In this document: positions 1 to 7,779 of the stretch, piece after piece | Layout: the number at the start of each line of letters is the position of its first letter | How positions within the stretch are numbered: position 1 is the first letter of the stretch | Assembly (NCBI GenBank): GCA_020403455.1 | Contig: JADBXP010000028.1 | Span: 1-64,000, forward strand | DNA from: Chitinophagaceae bacterium | Lineage (GTDB): Bacteria; Bacteroidota; Bacteroidia; Chitinophagales; Chitinophagaceae | DNA: 64,000 nucleotides | Reading direction: 5' to 3' | Made by a program: the position numbers and the translations under genes | Notes under the pieces: generated by a model | What the model was told of the DNA's origin: nothing | Seen by the model: the letters and a program-made list of their open reading frames with translations, nothing else | Database searches by the model: none

Positions 1-17
1 AAAAGAAATTTTTCAGG

Positions 18-80
18 TGGTGGCCTCGCCAGGAATCCCTGCCTGCCGGCAGGCAGGGAACCAAGGATCTGGAGCTTCGG
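18..80 (-). pseudogene. partial tRNA-Arg copy interrupted by a palindrome
   Basis: Positions 18-37 repeat the acceptor and T-arm end of the intact tRNA, and 65-80 repeat its variable-region to anticodon part exactly. Between them the T loop is split by an inserted 20-bp perfect palindrome at 38-57, and one T is replaced by AA. The D arm and 5' acceptor strand are missing, so no functional tRNA can form. It looks like the product of a local tandem duplication followed by insertion. It could continue a longer repeated structure beyond the left edge of the window. Confidence 0.75.
36..59. repeat. perfect palindrome inserted in tRNA copy
   Basis: The core CCTGCCTGCCGGCAGGCAGG (38-57) is its own reverse complement, and the symmetry extends to 36-59 with flanking bases. 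It is much more GC-rich than its surroundings and sits exactly inside the duplicated T loop. I see no second copy in this window and no target-site duplication. It may be a member of a dispersed palindromic repeat family. Confidence 0.85.
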
Positions 81-100
81 AAAAAAAGAAATTTTTCAGG

Positions 101-175
101 TGGTGGCCTCGCCAGGAATCGAACCTGGATCTGGAGCTTCGGAAACTCTTATACTATCCATTGTACTACGAGGCC
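101..175 (-). tRNA. tRNA-Arg (anticodon CCG)
   Basis: Read on the minus strand, the segment folds as a tRNA. A 7-bp acceptor stem pairs GGCCTCG (175-169) with CGAGGCC, followed by discriminator A and an encoded CCA (103-101). The T arm carries GGTTCGATTCC. The anticodon loop is TTCCGAA, giving anticodon CCG, which reads the arginine codon CGG. The anticodon stem has one weak outer A-C pair. It lies just beyond the 3' end of the carotenoid operon on the same strand. A partial second copy lies immediately downstream at 18-80. Confidence 0.9.
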
Positions 176-206
176 GGGCTGCAAAAGTAACACTTCGCAG
201 TCAATT

Positions 207-1364
207 TCAGCCCCTAAGCTCACGTAAGGCCGCTGGAAGAAAAATGCCTGTAGGAACACTCCACATAATGCGCAGGTCATCCACAAGACCCGTTTCATTG
301 TCTAAAAAACGGAATATCCGCTGCACATCGTTCTTTTGAAATAAATCAGTAAAAATGCGGTCACCACCTAATTGTCCCGTTGACAAAATTTGTAATAAAA
401 CACCATCAAATAGGCGAAACTTTTTATCCTGTAATGTATCCCGATGACAGGTAGTATCACCCGATTTCAATGACGCAACCAATGCTTCGGCCCGACGCTG
501 GATGAACTGAAAGGCAAATCCACTACTGGCTTTTACCTGTCCACCTGCCAATCCAATATTCACAACCGCCCCCCGTCGCTTGGGAAATTGTAGGTTGGTC
601 ATCGGTATCACACCCCACTCTGTATGAAGGGTTTTATAGGACTTCCCCGTTATGTACTTAGTAATGTAGTCCTGCAGTGCAAGATCATATGCTTCCTGCG
701 GTAGCAGATCAGCAGTAAACAACGTATACTCCACGAGTGCCTCCCGGGGGCTGGTCGGTAATACATATACAAATGCCGTTCCTGCATCCTGACTTACCCG
801 AAAATCCATGAAGGTTGCAGTGGTAGGGTCAAAGCAATCCTCTTCTGTCTGAATTAGCCATCCCTTAAAATGCTGTAATAAATGATGCGCACCAGCGGCT
901 TTTGCCAGATCGCGGGTGTCTTCCCAAACAATGCTATTGATAATTACCGGTGCTGTAACATTTCTATCTGAAAGCTCAATCGCTGCGCCGTCAGTTTCAG
1001 GAACAATAGCAGGAACCCGCTCCTTGAGCCAGGTTACACCGGGATGTTGCACTGCCTTTTCTTTTACAAAATCGTACAAATCGATTCCCCGAATCATCTT
1101 ATACCGGTACGGTGCCAGCTCTCTGTTGGTGGCATAGTCTGCCGAAAAAAAGTTCAGCCGGCTCCAGGCATGAGATACAATGGATTCAAAAACCCCGTTT
1201 CCTTTTTCCCAGAAACACCAGGTGCGGTCATTCGTGTTTTTTTCTGCGGCATCGAGCACCAATATTTTTTTTCCTTCAAAAAAGGGATCTTCCAACATGC
1301 GCACCAATACGCTCATGCCGGCACATCCCGCACCGGAAATAATATAGTCGTAGCGTTCTTTCAA
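207..1364 (-). CDS. crtY: lycopene cyclase, CrtY type
   Basis: Flavin-dependent cyclase that closes a beta-ionone ring on the psi end of lycopene. The N-terminus holds a dinucleotide-binding glycine motif (G11, G13, G16) within a Rossmann beta-alpha-beta unit. The 385-residue length fits CrtY/CrtL-type cyclases rather than the heterodimeric membrane CrtYcd type. The start is a TTG 23 bp after crtZ stops, with no better ATG nearby. It is the last gene of the carotenoid operon, with tRNA-Arg directly after it. Because a CruF-like hydratase and a CrtD-like desaturase are in the same operon, it probably acts on only one end of lycopene to give gamma-carotene. That regiochemistry is inference. Confidence 0.9.
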   Translation of the reverse strand: MKERYDYIISGAGCAGMSVLVRMLEDPFFEGKKILVLDAAEKNTNDRTWCFWEKGNGVFESIVSHAWSRLNFFSADYATNRELAPYRYKMIRGIDLYDFVKEKAVQHPGVTWLKERVPAIVPETDGAAIELSDRNVTAPVIINSIVWEDTRDLAKAAGAHHLLQHFKGWLIQTEEDCFDPTTATFMDFRVSQDAGTAFVYVLPTSPREALVEYTLFTADLLPQEAYDLALQDYITKYITGKSYKTLHTEWGVIPMTNLQFPKRRGAVVNIGLAGGQVKASSGFAFQFIQRRAEALVASLKSGDTTCHRDTLQDKKFRLFDGVLLQILSTGQLGGDRIFTDLFQKNDVQRIFRFLDNETGLVDDLRIMWSVPTGIFLPAALRELRG

Positions 1365-1387
1365 TGGACTGAATAAATAACGAAGAA

Positions 1388-1855
1388 TCAGTTTTTTTGC
1401 AACTTCTCATCCTGCCGCACCTTATCCCAATACCTGCGGGCTACCCATAACATACCAAAACTCTCTCCATCTTCTTTCCCCAGGTGCTTGTGGTGCATCT
1501 TGTGTGCCCACCTGATCACTTTGATATAACGATTGTTGCTGCGGGAAAACAATTTGAACCGCTGGTGGATGATAATCTCATGTACTACAAAATAAGCAAA
1601 ACCATACATGGCAATGCCCGAGCCGATGCCTACCACCCAGTAATTTTGATTCATACTGCCTAACATGATGCACAACCAGCTGGGAATTGCGAAAATGAGG
1701 AAGAAGGCGTCATTCTTTTCGAAGAATCCCTCCTCTTTCTGGTGGTGATCTTTGTGCAGATACCAAAGGAATCCATGCATCACATAACGATGCGTCAGCC
1801 AGGTAATCGGCTCCATCAAAAAAAATATCAGGAATGCAATCAATACGTAGATCAT
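1388..1855 (-). CDS. crtZ: beta-carotene hydroxylase, CrtZ type
   Basis: Non-heme di-iron membrane hydroxylase that adds the 3-hydroxyl to a beta-ionone ring. The 155 residues begin with a hydrophobic helix and contain the expected histidine clusters: H22-x4-H27, H34-x2-HH38, an HxxxxH, and an HKMHH box near the C-terminus. The start codon overlaps the stop of the upstream cruF-like gene as ATGA (1852-1855), so translation is probably coupled. It belongs to the fatty acid hydroxylase/sterol desaturase superfamily. No ketolase gene (crtW) accompanies it here. Confidence 0.9.
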   Translation of the reverse strand: MIYVLIAFLIFFLMEPITWLTHRYVMHGFLWYLHKDHHQKEEGFFEKNDAFFLIFAIPSWLCIMLGSMNQNYWVVGIGSGIAMYGFAYFVVHEIIIHQRFKLFSRSNNRYIKVIRWAHKMHHKHLGKEDGESFGMLWVARRYWDKVRQDEKLQKN

Positions 1856-2568
1856 GGATGATAAAATATTCTCAGGGCGAAAAAAAATAAGGATTGTATG
1901 ATTAACAAATGTACAGCGAATTGGTTGACCTGCCGGAATTTCATCTTCCGGAAAACCAGTAGCAACAAACTACTGATGGCAAACCAGCAAACATAATTGT
2001 ACAGCGGAATAGTTCCATTTTCCCAACTCCAGTAGCCCAATCTTACCGCTACAGGTTCCAGGAGCCAATCAAATGCAGTGGCCAGTAGGGCAGCATCCAC
2101 TACCAGCGACCAGCCCAGCCATTTTTCGGCTTTTTCAGGCCCCCAGTCTGCTAATCCGGGCAATTGCCGGTGCAGTTGAAGCATCACTTGTGCAGACGAC
2201 CATACTACAAGAAACCAATTGACCCCTATCAAGAATGGAACACCCAGCCATCCTATTCCCAAAGCTGTGCCATAGCGATAGCTACCAAACAATAGGGAAG
2301 TATTGACACCAATCATTTCCGTTCCAATCCCAACCAGAATACATAGAAACATAAATAAGTAAAATGGTTGGCTGGCTTCCTCCTGGGTCCATAGAACCAA
2401 TACCGCCATCAATAAGAGATTATACGGCGTCATACCTATGAACCAATCAGCATGACTGCTGTACAACATTCCAATTGCACCACTCAAGTGAACTATTGCA
2501 GCGATAAACGTGGCAATCGTATTTTTTTGAATTGTGGTCATGCTGCTCTTATATCTACTATCAGGCAT
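1852..2568 (-). CDS. cruF: CruF-like carotenoid 1',2'-hydratase (DUF422)
   Basis: Polytopic membrane protein of the carotenoid biosynthesis family PF04240, which includes CruF (gamma-carotene 1',2'-hydratase) and the bacterioruberin-pathway hydratase. It has about seven hydrophobic stretches and the family's pattern of conserved tryptophans and charged residues in loops. The start at 2568 overlaps the end of the crtD-like gene by 8 nt (ATGCCTGA). A start at 2595 would give a longer overlap and a very basic N-terminus. Being next to a CrtD-like desaturase is the usual context for making 1'-hydroxy-3',4'-didehydro end groups. The family is fairly certain; the exact substrate is inferred. Confidence 0.75.
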   Translation of the reverse strand: MPDSRYKSSMTTIQKNTIATFIAAIVHLSGAIGMLYSSHADWFIGMTPYNLLLMAVLVLWTQEEASQPFYLFMFLCILVGIGTEMIGVNTSLLFGSYRYGTALGIGWLGVPFLIGVNWFLVVWSSAQVMLQLHRQLPGLADWGPEKAEKWLGWSLVVDAALLATAFDWLLEPVAVRLGYWSWENGTIPLYNYVCWFAISSLLLLVFRKMKFRQVNQFAVHLLIIQSLFFFALRIFYHP

Positions 2569-4078
2569 TATCCGGTTTCTTTTCCTTTCGTGCAATTACC
2601 CCGGCAGTAATAGCGGCACTGCTGAGACATAGCGGTATTCCTCCACCGGGATGTACACTTCCTCCCACAAAGTAAAGGCCCTTTATCCGTTTACTGAAAT
2701 TAGCATGTCGTAAAAATGCTGCCAATTGTGAATTGGAACTGGTGCCATAGAGTGAGCCCTGGTATGAATCAGTGAGTGATTCAATACTGACCGGGTCAGC
2801 AACTGATTCTGAAATGATGAGTGCCTCTACGTCAGTACCCAGCAGCCGACTTAACTTATTCACGATTCGCTGGCGGGAATCTTGTCGGTAACGCTGCCAA
2901 TTTTGGCCAATATTAGCAGGAACATTGATCATCACGAACCAATTTTCCATGCCGGCCGGTGCCTGTTTACCTGGCTCACATTTGGAAGTTATGTTGATGT
3001 ACACTGTTGGATCTTCAAACAATGTCTTCAAGCGGAACAAATGGTCAAACTCCTTTTCATAGTCGTTGGAAAAAAATATGTTGTGGAGAGATAACTGCGG
3101 GAAACTATTGCGTATCCCCCAATAAAATATCATAGCGCTGCTACTGCGTTCCTGTTTCAAAATTTTTTCTGCCTGCTCTGGCTGTTGAAGTAATCTGAGA
3201 TAAGTGAAATACACATCGACATTACTGACAACCACGTCGGCAGCGAAAAATTGATCACTTGCCCACACACCACGAGCTGTTCTGCCATCCAGCTGTATCC
3301 GAGTAATGGGTGTATTAAAATGAAATTGCACTCCTTTTTTACAGGCAAGTTGATGCAATGCGCGGGTAATGCTGATCATGCCACCCTTCGGATAAAAACT
3401 GCCCTCGTTGTGTTCCAGGTGTGAGATCATGCTGAGCATTCCGGGGGCCTGATAGGGATTGCTGCCATTGTAGGTAGCATAGCGATCAAACAACTGAGTT
3501 GTCTTGGGGTTATTGAAAGCATTTGCGTTGAGCCGATGCATCGAGCCAAACAGGTGTTGCCAGCGGGTAGCACGTATCGCCGAACTCACAGATGCTTCAC
3601 GAAAAACCGATCCATCGTGGAGGGAATATTCGAGAAAAATATTTCCAACTTTATCGAATAAACCGGCAGCATTGTTCAAATAGTCGATTACCGTTTCTTC
3701 TTTTTCTCCATGCTTTTCAGCCAATTCACGTGCCAACAGTTGGCGATCGGCGAAAGCATTGAGCCTGGTACCATCTTCATAAAAATAATGACAGGAAACC
3801 GGCAGACGTTCATACGAAAAATATTCTTCGATGGGCTCACCGGCGAGTGTAAACAGTTCTTCTATTAATTGGGGGCGGGTGAACAAACTCGGACCTGCAT
3901 CAAAATGAAAGCCGTCCTGTTCAAAATGATGAAGTTTCCCCCCGGGAAAAGGATTCTTCTCGAATACCTGAACCTGATAGCCCTGGCAAGCCAGTCGGAT
4001 GGAAGTGGCCAGTCCGGCAACGCCCGCACCGATTACTATTGCCTTTCGTGGGTCATTCATGGTATTACCGTTGCTCAT
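2561..4078 (-). CDS. crtD: CrtD-like hydroxycarotenoid 3,4-desaturase
   Basis: FAD-dependent amine-oxidase-fold desaturase, the second CrtI paralogue of the operon. The N-terminus has a GxGxxG nucleotide-binding motif followed by an FEKN-PGGK segment and a DAGPSLF motif. The C-terminus has the carotenoid-desaturase signature around VGGSVHPGGGIP. It resembles CrtD-type enzymes more than the other paralogue at 5542-7038 does. CrtD introduces the 3',4' double bond after CruF hydration. The start at 4078 overlaps the idi stop as ATGA; an ATG at 4060 is an alternative. Assignment to CrtD rather than CrtI is by resemblance and context. Confidence 0.75.
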   Translation of the reverse strand: MSNGNTMNDPRKAIVIGAGVAGLATSIRLACQGYQVQVFEKNPFPGGKLHHFEQDGFHFDAGPSLFTRPQLIEELFTLAGEPIEEYFSYERLPVSCHYFYEDGTRLNAFADRQLLARELAEKHGEKEETVIDYLNNAAGLFDKVGNIFLEYSLHDGSVFREASVSSAIRATRWQHLFGSMHRLNANAFNNPKTTQLFDRYATYNGSNPYQAPGMLSMISHLEHNEGSFYPKGGMISITRALHQLACKKGVQFHFNTPITRIQLDGRTARGVWASDQFFAADVVVSNVDVYFTYLRLLQQPEQAEKILKQERSSSAMIFYWGIRNSFPQLSLHNIFFSNDYEKEFDHLFRLKTLFEDPTVYINITSKCEPGKQAPAGMENWFVMINVPANIGQNWQRYRQDSRQRIVNKLSRLLGTDVEALIISESVADPVSIESLTDSYQGSLYGTSSNSQLAAFLRHANFSKRIKGLYFVGGSVHPGGGIPLCLSSAAITAGVIARKEKKPDNA

Positions 4079-4599
4079 GCTACTTGCTGCCAACTTAACC
4101 AATCCATCATTTTAGGAAACGCAATATGAAACCAAGGTGTGAAGAGATTGGGTTCTTCCTCCATCATTGATTGTATGGTTTCAACCTTGAGGTATCGTAC
4201 GGCAGCTACTTCCCGCGGATTAGGTTCAACATTACCATCATATCTACCAAAAAAAACATGATCGAATTCATATTCAGTTAATCCATTGGCAAAGGGTGCC
4301 TTATAAACAAAGTCAAAAACTTTTTTCAAAGATGTAGCAAAACCCATTTCCTCCTGCAAGCGGCGCAATGCTGCAGCTGCGGTGTCTTCCTCCGGACGAG
4401 GATGGCTGCAACAGGTATTCGTCCACAACCCACCACAATGATATTTTTCTACCGCACGTTGTTGTAAAAGCATTTCTCCTTTGGAGTTGAAAATGAAGAT
4501 GCTAAAAGCCCTGTGAAGTAAGGCTTTCTGATGGGCTTCCATTTTTTCCATGGTGCCAACCATTTCATCCAATTCATTTACCAATATGAGTTGCTCCAT
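4075..4599 (-). CDS. idi: isopentenyl-diphosphate delta-isomerase, type I
   Basis: Nudix-fold enzyme interconverting IPP and DMAPP, which supplies geranylgeranyl diphosphate for carotenoids. The 174-residue protein contains the catalytic cysteine region TNTCCSHPR and a Nudix-like stretch ending in REL-type residues (RRLQEEMGF). The catalytic glutamate lies in the later EYEFDH segment. It sits 12 bp after crtB and overlaps crtD by 4 nt, so it is transcribed with the pigment genes. This placement makes precursor supply co-vary with pigment synthesis. Confidence 0.92.
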   Translation of the reverse strand: MEQLILVNELDEMVGTMEKMEAHQKALLHRAFSIFIFNSKGEMLLQQRAVEKYHCGGLWTNTCCSHPRPEEDTAAAALRRLQEEMGFATSLKKVFDFVYKAPFANGLTEYEFDHVFFGRYDGNVEPNPREVAAVRYLKVETIQSMMEEEPNLFTPWFHIAFPKMMDWLSWQQVA

Positions 4600-4611
4600 A
4601 GAGACTATTGC

Positions 4612-5448
4612 TTATAATAAATTCAGCTGACTGCGAATTCCGGCCTTAGCTAAAATCAACATCTTTCCATGATCGGGAATGCGGATTCGGTATTGCAAAA
4701 TATTTTGAGGGGGCACTTTTTTAATTTTTCTAAAAAGTGACAAGTAGTACTTGTAGGCAACATACACACCAAAACGGGCTTTGGGAGGCAGGGCCAGAAT
4801 TCCCTGGTATGCGTGATCGAAATCACGTTGAATATCTTCCTCAATGATTTCTTTATCTCGTTGAGAAAAATTATTAAAATCACAACCGGGAAAATAAATG
4901 CGTTCCATTCCCACATAATCGGCTTTCAGATCGCGAAGGAAATTCACTTTCTGGAAAGCTGCTCCCAAACTTCTGGCATAACCCTTGAGTGCATCATATT
5001 GCTCGCGATTGCCATCACAAAAAATGAAAAGACACATGAGTCCTACCACTTCAGCGCTTCCATATATATATTCTTCATACCCTTCCCGATCATAACTCAC
5101 CCTGTTGAGATCCATTTCCATGCTATGAAAAAAAGCTTCTATCAAGTCATGATCAATTTGGTATCGATTGACTGTTAACTGAAAGCTGTGCAAGATGGGA
5201 TTCAGACTGATGCCCCTTTCAATGGCATCGTAGGTTTGTCTTTTAAAATCGGCTAAAAGAAATGCCTTGTCGTGCTGATGAAAAGTGTCTACTATTTCAT
5301 CTGCCAGCCGAACAAAACCATATATATTAAAAATAGGTGCCCGAAGTTCTTTGTGCAAGATCTTGATGGCTGATGAGAAACTAGTACTGTACAACTCCGT
5401 TGTCAGTTTACTGGCAGCTTCGCTGAGTTGGTGAAATAAGCGTTCCAT
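4612..5448 (-). CDS. crtB: phytoene synthase
   Basis: Head-to-head condensation of two geranylgeranyl diphosphates to 15-cis-phytoene, the committed carotenoid step. Both aspartate-rich Mg2+/diphosphate-binding motifs are visible: D50-EIV-D54 and D173-LKA-D177. The 278-residue length is normal for trans-isoprenyl diphosphate synthases of the squalene/phytoene family. It lies 93 bp downstream of crtI and 12 bp upstream of idi. Confidence 0.93.
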   Translation of the reverse strand: MERLFHQLSEAASKLTTELYSTSFSSAIKILHKELRAPIFNIYGFVRLADEIVDTFHQHDKAFLLADFKRQTYDAIERGISLNPILHSFQLTVNRYQIDHDLIEAFFHSMEMDLNRVSYDREGYEEYIYGSAEVVGLMCLFIFCDGNREQYDALKGYARSLGAAFQKVNFLRDLKADYVGMERIYFPGCDFNNFSQRDKEIIEEDIQRDFDHAYQGILALPPKARFGVYVAYKYYLSLFRKIKKVPPQNILQYRIRIPDHGKMLILAKAGIRSQLNLL

Positions 5449-5541
5449 TCTGACAAAAATTAAATGAGTAATGTAATCATTTTTTTTGAGATGTCCTTAT
5501 TATCGTTTCCCTTCGGTTCTTCAACTGCATTATAACTTTGA

Positions 5542-7038
5542 TCATCCATTCAATAACTTGTTCACTTCTTTCGCCACTACTTCTCCGCTGATAAGACTTG
5601 GTGGCACCCCCGGTCCCGGTACAGTTAGCTGTCCGGTAAAGAACAGGTTTTTCACTTTTTTACTCCGCATCGATGGTTTTAAAACAGCTGTTTGCAGCAA
5701 AGTGTTCGCTAACCCGTATGCATTCCCTTTAAAAGAGTGGTAATCAGAAATAAAATCACGGGGGGCGACGGACTGCTTAACGACTATAGCATCGCGAATT
5801 GATTGACCAAACCTTTTTTCAAGTCGGTCCATTACCTGTTGAAAATAATGTTCCCTGAGTTCTGGCGTATCATCAGTTAATCCTGCCGCTACCGGAATGA
5901 GGATGAATAAATTTTCGCCACCGGGCGGAGCAGTTGATAGATCAGTTACGGAGGTTACATTCAAATAGAACAAGGGATCCGACGGCCATTCGGATGTTGT
6001 ATAGATTTCTTTTCCATGCACTTCGAAAGAAGTATCGAAAAACAAAGAATGATGGGGAACAGGTCCCAGCTTTTTGTTCAGTCCTACATAATACAACAAG
6101 CACCCGGGAGCCATAACCCTTTTGTCCCAATAATCGGGAGAATAAGTGCGATAGGATGCAGGCAAAAGGTCTGTTTCAATATGATGGTAATCGGCTCCGC
6201 CAATGATAACATCTGCTGTATGCCTGATGGCACTTGATTCCCCCGGCTTGCCTCCGGTATAAACAGCCGTTGCTATTCCTTGCTGAACATCGATGGCAGA
6301 TACCTCCTGACCGAAATGAAATTCAACACCCAACTCCAATGCGAGATCATACATGCCCTGTACTATCTGGTACATGCCTTTGGCAGGAAACCAGGTTCCT
6401 CCTTCCATATCCGCATAATTCATTAAACTATAAAGAGCTGGAGTTTTTTCCGGCAAGGCACCGAGAAAAAGTACAGGAAATTCCATTAGTTCCCGCAAAC
6501 GTGCATCTTTGAAAAACCTGGCTACATGGGTTTTCATGGACTGAAAAACATCCAATCGAAAAAGACCTTTGATCAAATCAGCATCGATAAACTCAGTGAG
6601 CGATTGTCCCGGCTTGTGTACCAGTTTGTGTATGCCAACCTGGTATTTATATGCTGCCTCAGATAAGAATTTACTCAGCTGCTCCCCTGCACCCGGCTCG
6701 ATGGACTCAAAAAAATCCTGCAATGGCTTTCTGCCGGCAGGAATGTCCCAATGACCTTCTGGCCAGTAAACCCGATACGAAGGGTCAAGGCGTTTTAATT
6801 CGTAGTAATCACTCACCTTCTTGCCGAAGAGATGAAAGTATCTTTCGAATACATCCGGCATCCAGTACCAACTGGGACCTCTGTCGAAAGTGAATCCGGA
6901 TACTTCTAACTTTCTGGCTCTTCCGCCCGGAATGTCATGCTTTTCTAGAACAGTAACTTTCCAGCCGGACTTGGCCATGAAACTGGCAGCAGACAGTCCC
7001 GCGAAACCACTTCCGATTATGATGGCTTTTTTTTGCAA
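5542..7038 (-). CDS. crtI: phytoene desaturase CrtI
   Basis: FAD-dependent desaturase converting phytoene to lycopene through four dehydrogenations. The N-terminal GSGFAGLSAA nucleotide-binding motif is followed by an LEKHDIPGGRA segment and a FDRGPSWYWMPD motif. The C-terminus carries FFTGQLTVPGPGVPPS, the hallmark of Bacteroidota CrtI. The start is a TTG at 7038, since no ATG precedes the Rossmann motif. It is the first biosynthetic gene after the ECF sigma factor (21 bp gap) and is paired with crtB downstream, as is usual for the main desaturase. Confidence 0.92.
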   Translation of the reverse strand: MQKKAIIIGSGFAGLSAASFMAKSGWKVTVLEKHDIPGGRARKLEVSGFTFDRGPSWYWMPDVFERYFHLFGKKVSDYYELKRLDPSYRVYWPEGHWDIPAGRKPLQDFFESIEPGAGEQLSKFLSEAAYKYQVGIHKLVHKPGQSLTEFIDADLIKGLFRLDVFQSMKTHVARFFKDARLRELMEFPVLFLGALPEKTPALYSLMNYADMEGGTWFPAKGMYQIVQGMYDLALELGVEFHFGQEVSAIDVQQGIATAVYTGGKPGESSAIRHTADVIIGGADYHHIETDLLPASYRTYSPDYWDKRVMAPGCLLYYVGLNKKLGPVPHHSLFFDTSFEVHGKEIYTTSEWPSDPLFYLNVTSVTDLSTAPPGGENLFILIPVAAGLTDDTPELREHYFQQVMDRLEKRFGQSIRDAIVVKQSVAPRDFISDYHSFKGNAYGLANTLLQTAVLKPSMRSKKVKNLFFTGQLTVPGPGVPPSLISGEVVAKEVNKLLNG

Positions 7039-7059
7039 GAGCGGGATTTAAATGTGTTA

Positions 7060-7560
7060 TTAGTGACGGGTTATTTGCGCCTTCAGTAATTTGCGCGCAA
7101 AATGGATACGGCTTTTTATTGTTCCCAGTGGTTCTTGCAACATATCTGCGATCTCATGGTATTTATACCCATCAAAATAAAGCAGGAATGGATTGCGGAA
7201 GATTTCCGGTAACTCACGAATGGCTTGTTGTACCTCTTTTAAATTAATGGTAGCAACAGCCTCATTTACAACAGTGCCCTGTTGAGCATTCAACAGAAAA
7301 TCATTGGGTGTATGATCGAATATGGTATTCTGCTTGGCCTTTCTGCGGTAATTATTGATGAAAATATTCCGCATGATGGTATAAAGCCATGCCTTGATAT
7401 TCGTACCAACATTGTACTTGTCCTTATTCGCCAATGCCCTGAAAAGAGTTTCCTGGTAAAGATCTTTTGCAGCTTCTTGATCATGTGTCAATGTTTGTGC
7501 AAATGGCTTGAGAAACTCGGCATTGTTCAGCAAGAGACGGTTGAATTCTAACGTTGACAT
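7060..7560 (-). CDS. ECF-family RNA polymerase sigma factor
   Basis: Sigma-70 region 2 lies in the first half (motifs around DLYQETLFRAL and WLYTIMRNIFINNYRR). Region 4 lies in the second half (LPEIFRNPFLLYFDGYKYHEIADML, then GTIKSRIHFARKLL). The start at 7560 is preceded by AAAAGG; a start at 7599 would add a non-conserved leader. It is the first gene of the carotenoid operon, 21 bp ahead of crtI, so it is probably co-transcribed with its likely targets. No anti-sigma factor gene is adjacent, unlike CarQ/CarR in Myxococcus. The activating signal may therefore be transcriptional, through the neighbouring CarH-like protein; that is inference. Confidence 0.9.
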   Translation of the reverse strand: MSTLEFNRLLLNNAEFLKPFAQTLTHDQEAAKDLYQETLFRALANKDKYNVGTNIKAWLYTIMRNIFINNYRRKAKQNTIFDHTPNDFLLNAQQGTVVNEAVATINLKEVQQAIRELPEIFRNPFLLYFDGYKYHEIADMLQEPLGTIKSRIHFARKLLKAQITRH

Positions 7561-7590
7561 GGCCTTTTGTTTAATTTTTAAGAATTCAAA

Positions 7591-7702
7591 GTTAAACATT
7601 TTACTTCAAACAATCATATAGCATTTATTCATATATACTTTTTTGATACTGATTTTCAATTATATAAATATATATTTTAAATAATTGTTTAACATTTTAT
7701 TT
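7591..7702. repeat. 16-bp direct repeats flanking the crt promoter
   Basis: GTTAAACATTTTACTT (7591-7606) and GTTTAACATTTTATTT (7687-7702) match at 14 of 16 positions in the same orientation. One lies in the leader and the other upstream of the candidate promoter. They could be binding sites for the CarH-like regulator encoded next door, perhaps with looping, or chance similarity in AT-rich DNA. Confidence 0.35.
7630..7659 (-). promoter_or_regulatory. candidate promoter of the sigma-crt operon
   Basis: On the minus strand, TTG (7659-7657) is followed after 19 nt by TATATATG (7637-7630). This matches seven of the eight positions of the Bacteroidota -7 consensus TAnnTTTG at a typical spacing. 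Transcription would begin near 7623, giving a leader of about 60 nt before the sigma gene at 7560. The element sits in a very AT-rich stretch. Confidence 0.45.
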
Positions 7703-7715
7703 AAATTAATAAACA

Positions 7716-7748
7716 AACGGGAGCTTTTGTCCATCAAAAGCTCCCGTT
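7716..7748 (-). terminator. rho-independent terminator of the carH-like gene
   Basis: Perfect 14-bp inverted repeat (AACGGGAGCTTTTG, loop TCCAT, then its complement). On the minus strand it is followed by a T-rich run (TTTGTTTATT). It lies 31 bp after the carH-like stop and upstream of the sigma-crt promoter, so regulator and pigment operon are probably separate transcripts. Confidence 0.85.
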
Positions 7749-7779
7749 CCTTCCACAAAAATAAGATGGGAAAATTCTG

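Larger units (their letters stand above)
1..120. repeat. 37-bp perfect direct repeat at the tRNA 3' end
   Basis: Positions 1-37 and 84-120 are identical and lie 83 bp apart. Each copy includes 17 bp downstream of the tRNA plus the CCA, acceptor strand and part of the T arm. Repeated tRNA 3' ends are typical of integrase attachment sites, but 83 bp is too short to hold an element. A slipped tandem duplication is therefore the simpler reading. Confidence 0.85.

Noticed and set aside
1..120. Attachment site of an integrated element
   Set aside because: The repeated tRNA end fits the idea, but the copies are only 83 bp apart and no integrase is in the window. A local duplication explains it better, although sequence left of the window could change this.
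4060..4102. Longer N-terminus for the crtD-like gene starting at 4102
   Set aside because: That start would lie deep inside idi; the ATGA overlap at 4078 is the more natural start.
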